A stretch of 64,000 nucleotides of DNA from Gigaspora rosea. Its lineage: Eukaryota; Glomeromycota; Glomeromycetes; Diversisporales; Gigasporaceae. Positions 57,161-64,000 of this stretch are shown piece by piece. Below the pieces are notes generated by a model that saw nothing but the letters and a program-made list of their open reading frames with translations, ran no database searches and had not been told where the DNA came from. How positions within the stretch are numbered: position 1 is the first letter of the stretch; the number at the start of each line of letters is the position of its first letter. The position numbers were made by a program, and so were the translations under genes. The stretch covers positions 217,762-281,761 of the forward strand of contig QKWP01000485.1 of NCBI GenBank assembly GCA_003550325.1. Reading direction: 5' to 3'.

Positions 57161-57440
57161 ATATAAAAACTCAGGTCACTTATATTTTAACAGTTTTAAA
57201 AGCATATAAAAGACCCAAATCTTATGCTATATTTTAAAGAAAAAAATGTTAAAGAGAACACATACTTGCATAATCTACAGATCTATATATTTTAAAAAAG
57301 GCTGTATTTGAGTAATATATAAAACCTCGGGTCACTTACATTTCAACAGTTTTAAAAAAGCATATAAAAGACCCAGATCTGTGAAATAGTATTCTGTATT
57401 TTAAAGAGAAAATAGTAAAAAGAACACATATTTGTGTAGA
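57160..57440. repeat. Tandem duplication of about 165 bp
   Basis: GGTCACTTATATTTTAACAG (57,173) and GGTCACTTACATTTCAACAG (57,339) begin two copies that continue with GCATATAAAAGACCCA and AGAACACATA. Non-coding. Confidence 0.8.
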
Positions 57441-59250
57441 GTAATAAAATTATTTAATTGGCAGGTCGTTTGTTGATTTTTTTTATCAGAGATTTTTTTT
57501 ACGCGACACGCATGCGGACAGACAAAAATTTTCCAAATTGTAGTTCTGATCTAATTTTATGTAATTGATATAAAAAAAATCAAAAAAGTAATTTTTTTAG
57601 ATCAAACTGCATCAAAAATATAACTTTTATATCACCACGCATAAACACTAAATGTCCGTCGCTACGCTCCGGCCAATAACACTATATAATTTTTTAAAGT
57701 CTAACACAGGCAAAAATTATGTTGTCATAGCCATCTTTTTTTCAGCCTTTTTCTCCTTTTCTCTGTTTTTATATTTTTTTTCGTTTATCCCCTTCCCTTT
57801 TATTTTTTGTCCTGTTTTTTTCATTTCGTTAGTTTAGCACTCCCCATTTTTTTATCCTTCTTACTTTTTATTCTATTTTGTTAGTAGTTCTTTTATCTAG
57901 AAGGCTAGGAAAAGAAGGTTGGAAAAGAAGACAGTCATGACGGGCTGGTAAGTTAGGTTGGTGATTCGGGGCGAATTGGTCTGAGGTAGATCGATGCAAA
58001 CCGATGAAGCTAAATTACCCTTGGCAGGTTGCACATAGATGCTTGAGTATTTAGGTACTTTATAGTAACTGGGTAAGCCACTCTTCGATTCAAACACCAA
58101 ATGGTAGATATAAAAAATTTTCTTTTGAAAATTATCATCAATAAAGCATTGAAGCGTGACATGATTGTCAAGCTCAAAAAAAAATTGAGTAGTTTTTACT
58201 TTAGACTACCTATATATTTAATATTAGATTTATAAATAGTACAAAACTAGCAAATTTTTTTAGGAACTATATACTCATAGATTGATAAAATTTTAAAATT
58301 TATGAAGCTTTTTTTTTACCTTAATTTACTTAAAATATTAAATATTGGTACTAATTATTACAATTATATTAGATAATAGAACAAATATAAAAGCTACTAT
58401 AAATAAAATTGAAAAAGTTAGTAAAATGCCTTGCACTGTATAGTCATAGTATATACACTTCAGTTTATAATTGGTAAGAGCTTTTTACTAGCTAAAGGCC
58501 ATGTTATTAATTACCTAATTATTTTTTATCAGAGGCCTACCCCCCTTCCTTTTCTTTAATATATATATAGTCAGGTTTTTATATATAATTTTAACTTTTT
58601 TTATTACCTCCCCCCTAAAAAATCATCTATTTTTGTCACTCCTCTAAAGTATTGTAGCTTTGCTAAATGTTTATAAATTTTTTTAATTATTATAAGTTTT
58701 AAGCAAAATGAAAGATTAGAAAATTAGGTTTAGGCCACAGATAAGTATTTAGGTTTACTTAAATATATGTCTGAGTTTTTATTCTTAGTATTAGATTTAA
58801 AAAAATGAAATTTCTTTTAGTATTGTATAAAGTTTCTATTAAATTTAATAAAGATAAAATGCACAAAGAAGTTTACAAATTCCAAAAACAAATATAAAAA
58901 CAAAATATTATTAATTTTATTTATTTATATTTTTAATTTAATTATTTTTTGGTTAAACTATATAGATAATTTAGAATACTAAAGAGTTTTTTATATAAAA
59001 TACAATATTTTAACCAGATAGAATTTAACTTTTTAGTATAGAAATAACTTCTTTGGTTAAAGACTATATTGAAATTGTTTTATTTATATTAAATAAAAAC
59101 AATTTGTTAGATACATGTTAAGATTAAGATTGTTTTAAGAAAATTATACTTATAGATAATAAGTAGAACTTAATAAATAATTTGACTAATTTATTTGGTC
59201 AATTTAATAAAATATATAAAATATTTTATAAGTAGTAAATATATTATAAT
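57440..59250. other. Intergenic region, no gene recognised
   Basis: A pyrimidine-rich tract lies at 57,735-57,890. The minus-strand 67-residue frame at 57,897-58,100 is not recognised and has no supporting context. The remainder is AT-rich without clear repeats. Confidence 0.4.
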
Positions 59251-59252
59251 TA

Positions 59253-59490
59253 GGGCCGTGACATATATTACCTAATATTTTAGGGGGTGAGGGGGTCAGC
59301 AGAGATCTTAGGTTACACAATCTAGAATACTAGCCAATCAAAATCAAGAATTATTTAACCATAATTACAAAAAAATTTGAGATAAATATACTTTTTTGTG
59401 TAACAAAATCGAGCATTTTGATTGGTCTTATGTGGGGTGGAGGGTCTGGTCTCTTAGTAAATGGATATTAGGTAATATATGTCACGGCCT
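59253..59490. mobile_element. 238-bp PIF/Harbinger-like MITE (GGCC ends, TTA duplication)
   Basis: GGCCGTGACATATATTACCT and its inverse AGGTAATATATGTCACGGCC are exact terminal repeats extending to ATAT. TTA lies on both sides (59,250-59,252 and 59,491-59,493). Non-coding. Confidence 0.9.
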
Positions 59491-59636
59491 TTAGTATAAT
59501 GTATTTATTAATTACTGCACTTATAGTTAGATTCAGTGTTGAAAATCTGATCTGAAATTTATATTCTTATAAGAACATATTTTTTTAAATTAATGTTCTC
59601 AAAAATTTTTGTTATGTTCTCAAATAAAAAAAATTT

Positions 59637-59890
59637 CCCTCTCTCTCTCTTTCTCTCTCTTCTTCTTCTTTTCTCTTTTTCTTTTTCTCTTCCTTTTCTT
59701 TTCATTCTCCCTCTTCATTTTTTTTCCTTTTTCTCACCTCTCTACTTTTTTTTTCTTTCTCTCTCTTTTCTTTTCTTTTTTCTTTTCCTTTCCTTCTTTC
59801 TTTCTCTCTTTTTTTTCTATCTCTCTCCCTCTTTCTCTTTCTTCCATATTATTTTTTTTCTTTTTATTTTCTCTCTTACACTTATACTTT
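59637..59890. repeat. Polypyrimidine (CT-rich) low-complexity tract
   Basis: CTCTCTCTCTTTCTCTCTCT and TTTTC repeats over about 250 bp. The long Phe/Leu/Ser frames here result from composition and are not genes. Confidence 0.95.
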
Positions 59891-60029
59891 TATACTTCTT
59901 TCAGTTATTTTTTAATTTTTATTTATAATGAATATATTTAAAAATTATTATTGATAAAATAATAAAAAAGTATAATTTATTTAACTAAATATAAAAATAA
60001 ATTTAAAAATAAGGATTTGATAAATTTAG

Positions 60030-60315
60030 CAAGTTGCGATATCGCAGGTTAATATTTAAAAAAAAACCAAAATGATTATTAGTTAGGGTTAGGGTCCGAA
60101 CTAGTATTAATATTAGATTAGAAGGTCTATTATATGCAAAATTAAGCACTAAAAACCTTTAATTAGAAGCCCAAGACTAGTTTACATAATGAAATTTCAA
60201 CTTATTTAAAAATTTTTTGTAATTTTTATAATTTTTCGTTCGTTATATTACACAAGGTCTGTGATCTAATTGGCCAATCATATTAACCTGTGATATAGCA
60301 GCCTGCAATATTTAA
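60030..60315. repeat. TTAGGG-start repeat copy with GCGATATCGCAGG end
   Basis: GCGATATCGCAGGTTAATA (about 60,037) and TTAACCTGTGATATAGCAG (about 60,284) form inverted ends. Inside, GTTAGGGTTAGGGT, then 'AGAAGCCCAAGACTAGTTT' and 'ACACAAGGTCTGTGATCTAA' match the copies at 33,961-34,160 and 32,945-33,175. Confidence 0.65.
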
Positions 60316-60319
60316 CAAC

Positions 60320-61550
60320 CTTCTAAAAATAAATACATTTTATAAATATTTATAAAAAAAAATAAAAAAATTTATAAAATTAGAATAAATAAAGTATTAA
60401 ATTATATTATTCAAATTTTTCTATGATTTGAGAATAATAAATTGTTTTTTATTTTAACTAACTAACAATTAAATATTTTGAATTTAATTATTTTAAACCC
60501 CTATATTAAAAAATTATTTTTATTACTTTATATATTTATATAGAGAACATATTTTTCAAACTTAATTTCTCAAAAAAAATTTAATAGAGAACATCTTAAA
60601 TTTTGTAAATGTTCTCAAATTAAAAGTGAAATTCTCATAAGAACATAAGAACATAAGATTTTTAACACTGGTTAGATTATGACCTCTTATTTAAAATTTC
60701 AATTTAACTTTGGATTTATTTAGACAATATTGTATTTAATAATAATCTTATTAAGTATAAAGAAAAACTATAATAAAACCAAAAAAAATAATAAATAAAA
60801 ATTAATGCATCTATAAATACAAGTAGATTACTGGATTGTACAGTGCAGAACACCTAAAGGCAGAAGTTACATGACATGTTTCATTTTCAAAAATTTATAA
60901 TTAAATTTGATGTTTTTTGAAATCCTGCATTTTGATTGATTAAAAATTAATTTTAAAATTATTAATTTTTAAAAATAATTTTAAAATATTTTAAAATTAA
61001 CCAATAGCAGTAAGCCAAAATATATAACTTGCTTTATTTTAAAATAATTTTTTCTATTTCATATACTTTTATACTTATATAATTAAAAATATTAATAAGT
61101 TTTAAAAAATTAGAACAACTAAATTGTAGTAAATTAGTTAATCTACAAAATAGTAGATTATTTTTTTGATATTATTTTTAGTGTACTGCTATTTACACTA
61201 TAATAAATACTAATTGCACCATAAATTTTGTGTAATAGTAAATCCTTTTCTGTTTACACCATAGATCACTTCGATTTTATTATTTAAATTTTAAAAATTT
61301 TATTAATATTATCTTTATAAGTCCTTGACCAAATTCAATAACAATAAAAAATTTCATTGAATTTGGTCAAGAACTCGTAAAGATATTTTCGATGAAAGTT
61401 CCTGTAAACAATTTTAGTGCAGCTTTTTTGTTATATTCATTTTTAGAAATAAAAACTTTTATTAAAGATATTTCTGTTAGTTTTTGACAAAATTTATTAA
61501 AAATTTTTATTTTATTAATTATACAAATATATACATCAGCAAAAATATAT
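60320..61550. other. AT-rich interval, no gene recognised
   Basis: No frame worth calling. TTTAAAATATTTTAAAATT low complexity near 60,960, and a short inverted pair around 61,325-61,375 (TTGACCAAATTCAATAACAA with AATTTGGTCAAGAA). Confidence 0.5.
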
Positions 61551-61860
61551 ATGCGTAAACTTGCGCAAGTTTTTACAGTATGTAAGAAAATCGCAACTAC
61601 GTAAAATTTAGCGTAATACTATATAAATCTTATGATGTGTAAAAAAATCGTAAATTTACATAAAAATTTTATGTAACTTGATAATTTTCTTATGCACTGT
61701 AAAACTTGTATAGTTTTACATTAAACCTTTTATATAAGTTTACGATTTTCTTATATATTGTAAAAACTTGCGAAAGTTTACGCTAAATTTTTTACAATTT
61801 TTTATGAACTGTAAGAAATTGTAAATTTACGCTAAATTTCTTACATAAATATCCGAACCC
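61550..61860. repeat. Degenerate repeat of TTTACG/CGTAAA motifs
   Basis: The text 'TATGTAAGAAAATCG', 'CGATTTTCTTATATATTGTA' and 'GTTTACGCTAAATTTTTTAC' recurs in both orientations about six times in 300 bp. Related TACGCAAT/GCGTAAAAAC text appears again at 63,470-63,600. Confidence 0.6.
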
Positions 61861-62094
61861 TTTTGAAATATTTTAGAACCAGAAAACAAGCTGGACTAAT
61901 TTTTCTGAAATAGTTCGAAATAGTTCGATGAAGTTCAAATTCTGTACTACAAGATCAGATTAGATCTTTTGTTTATAATTAGATCTTCTATTTTTGTTTT
62001 TTTTCACTTTTTTGTTTTTCATTTTTTGTTTTCGATCGTTTTTTTTGTTTTCGTTTGTTTTTTTTTGTTTTTGTCTGTTTTTTTTATTTTTTTT

Positions 62095-62960
62095 ATTTAT
62101 TTTATTTTTATTTGACACTTTACAAGAAATACAACCAACTTTTCGAAACCTTGCGCATGCCAACTATGACTTCTGACACTTTTAAGAACGCACCCCCAGC
62201 AATTTCTAAATTTTAAAGAACACTTCTTTAGAGAAATGGCGCAAGTTTTCACAAGTGTTCGCAAGTTTTTGCAAGTTTTTGCAAGTTCTTGCAAGGTTTC
62301 GCTTCATTTATTTTTTCATTTCACGGTTTTTGTTTTTGTTTTTTTGGTTTATTTAAAATTTTTTTATTAATTTATTTTATTTAGGCACTTTGCGAGAAAA
62401 AAAAACAACTTTTGAAACATTGCGCATGCCAACTACGACTTTCGACACTTTCAAGAACACATTTCAGCAATTTCTAAATCTTCAAGAACACTTCTTTAGA
62501 AAAATGGTTGCAAGTTTTTGCAAGTTTTCGCAAGTTGTTGCCTTGCAAGGTTTCGTTTCATTTATTTTTTCATTTCGTGCTTTTTGTTTTTGTTTTTTTG
62601 GTTTATTTTTAAATTTTTTTTATTAATTTATTTTATTTCGGCACTTTGCGAGAAAAACAACAACTTTTCGAAACCATGCGCATGCCAACTATGACTTCTG
62701 ACACTTTCAAGAACACACCCTTAGCAATTTTTAAATTTTCAAGAATGCTTCTTTAAAGAAATGTGCGCAAGTTTTTGCAAGTTTTTGCTAGTTTTTGCAA
62801 GTTCTTGCAAGGTTTCGCTTTATTTTTTTTTGTTTCGTGTTTTTTGTTTTTGTTTTATTGGTTTATTTTTAAATTTTTTTTATTAATTTATTTTATTTCG
62901 GCATTGCGAGAAAAACAACAACTTTTTGAAACCTTGCGCATGCCAAATACACTTTCAAAA
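62095..62960. repeat. Tandem array, unit about 250-280 bp, 3.3 copies
   Basis: Units start with GGCACTTTGCGAGAAAAA (62,393; 62,640; a shortened GGCATTGCGAGAAAA at 62,900; diverged first copy at about 62,113). Each contains 'TTGCGCATGCCAACTA', 'CACTTTCAAGAACAC' and 'GCAAGTTTTTGCAAGTTTT'. The opposite-strand relative is at 35,100-35,400. Frames across it change from copy to copy, so it is not read as coding. Confidence 0.85.
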
Positions 62961-62969
62961 ATGATAGAA

Positions 62970-63190
62970 AACAAAAAAGCGAAGATAATAGCTAACTGTA
63001 GGTGAGCGAAAATAAGTGTATAGGGCTAGTTTTTTGTATATAGTAATAGAATTAGATGCGACAAAGTGCGAAAGTAGTTTAAAATATTTGTAATAATGTA
63101 AAAATAATATGTAATATATAATAAAGTATGTAATATTGATTAAAAATATATATTTAATAAATGTAAAATATAATATATAATAATAATAAA
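62970..63190. repeat. Inverted copy of the 33.2-33.45 / 34.8 kb repeat
   Basis: AATAAGTGTATAGGGCTAGT (about 63,009) and TAGCTAACTGTAGG (about 62,989) are inverted matches of AGCCCTATACACTTATTTTT and CTGTAGTTAGCTATTATTTC at 34,850-34,890. The following AT-rich text matches 33,190-33,330 inverted. Confidence 0.65.
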
Positions 63191-63703
63191 TAAAAAAATA
63201 AAAATTTTATAATAAATTGCGAAACTGTGCGAAATATTGCGAAACTCTGTAAAAAAGCATAATTATGTGAATATGTATATCGTTTATTTATTTTTTAAAA
63301 AATTTTGAAAATTTGCGAAAATTTGCAAAATGTTGCAAAACAATGTGAAAACATTACAAAATATGCGAAAATATTACTCCTGCGATCCTGCAACCCCCTA
63401 AAGGGCATTTTTTTTTATTTCGCATTGTATCATAAGATTTTCGAAATATTACGACAATAACTTATGTAAGATTACGTATATATAATTCACTAATGTACTA
63501 TAGCGTAAACTTACGCAATTATTACCCCTATGTAATACTCTGAACTAATCGTAAGATTTTCGCAAATTTACGTTAGCGTAAAAACTTGTAGAGGTTTATG
63601 CATATTTTTTTTTGCTGATGACTAAGCTAATTTTTCAAAATTATAAAATAAAAACAAAATCATAAATTCTATTAAATAATATCTTTTAAATAAAAAAAAG
63701 TTT

Positions 63704-64000
63704 AATTGCTAACCTGGATAAGATTGGCAGAATTTCTATATTAGAAATTGGGGTAAAATTCCTGTGACATTAACTATATGCTAAAATCTAAGGAGAGTCA
63801 AATAAAAAGTATTTTTTTATTAAGTTAATGACACAAGTCAATTAATTGAAAGTTGCAGAGCTCGTTTAGATGCATCTAATAGTAGTTAGATCATCCAAAT
63901 CGGCCCAGTATATCACGAGAAATTATTAAAAAACGATTGGCTGACTATGTAAAATCTCTATGTAAACAATATTTGTTTACATAGAGATTTTACATAATTG
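63704..64000. mobile_element. Truncated relative of the GATCCGGATAAGATCTGC element
   Basis: The left end 'ATTGCTAACCTGGATAAGAT' is a diverged form of the end at 51,434. 'AATTAATTGAAAGTTGCAGAGCTC' text (in two blocks) and 'TTAGATCATCCAAATCGGCC' match the inside of that element inverted. A hairpin TAAAATCTCTATGTAAACA / TGTTTACATAGAGATTTTA lies at 63,950-63,995. The element is cut by the window edge. Confidence 0.7.

Noticed and set aside
59593..59941. Two overlapping Phe/Leu/Ser-rich frames of about 110 residues, membrane-protein-like
   Set aside because: They are translations of a CT-rich simple-sequence tract; hydrophobicity follows from composition and there is no conserved copy.
61960..63005. 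Short frames with 'FASFCKF' motifs at 62.1-63.0 kb
   Set aside because: They are translations of the GCAAGTTTTTGCAAG repeat; the pattern follows the DNA repeat and is not preserved in one frame between units.

Overview
The window is very AT-rich, contains spliced genes (GT..AG introns mostly under 150 bp) and is saturated with transposable elements. FAR1-type DNA-binding relics, Sel1-like repeats and the protein families seen here are typical of the expanded repertoires of arbuscular mycorrhizal fungi (Glomeromycotina, Rhizophagus/Gigaspora-like). The assignment to that group is inference from recall, not from a search. I find no rRNA, no tRNA and no convincing intact host gene; almost everything supportable is a transposon, a transposon gene in decay, or a repeat.

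Layout. 0-2.1 kb: tandemly duplicated FAR1/MULE-type relics. 2.1-20 kb: foldback units, satellite-like repeats, copies of a dispersed coding-derived repeat, a possible decayed minus-strand low-complexity gene (12.6-14.1 kb), a 347-bp tandem foldback array (16.6-17.7 kb) and a 438-base assembly gap (19.0-19.4 kb). 20,340-32,381: a structurally complete 12.0-kb EnSpm/CACTA-type element, with 17-bp terminal inverted repeats starting CACAG and an AGC target duplication. It carries a Tnp2-type transposase gene (minus strand) between two homologous accessory genes on opposite strands. All three genes carry premature stops. 32.4-37.3 kb: small inverted-repeat elements and a 0.5-kb palindrome. 37,504-49,617: a 12.1-kb giant palindrome with CAGTCAAACCTC tips and TA duplication. 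Each arm holds a relic of the same multi-exon gene with DDE-like motifs, and one intron contains an antisense fragment of a Sel1-repeat gene. 51,078-53,228: a 2.15-kb hAT-like non-autonomous insertion with an 8-bp duplication and an identifiable empty site. 54.9-56.5 kb: three-level nested insertion. 57-64 kb: small inverted-repeat elements and tandem repeats, several being inverted relatives of repeats at 33-35 kb.

How it works together. In the CACTA-type element the Tnp2-like protein would cut the ends. The paired accessory genes resemble each other in exon phase, exon length and protein sequence, and by position are candidates for the element's end-binding (TnpA-like) function. A CCGATAT motif recurs in the subterminal repeats, the introns and the coding exons. 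Inactivating changes in the CACTA genes and between the palindrome arms are mostly of the C-to-T / G-to-A type, suggesting decay by cytosine methylation/deamination or a RIP-like process. Empty sites for several insertions can be read inside this single window, giving a relative insertion chronology.
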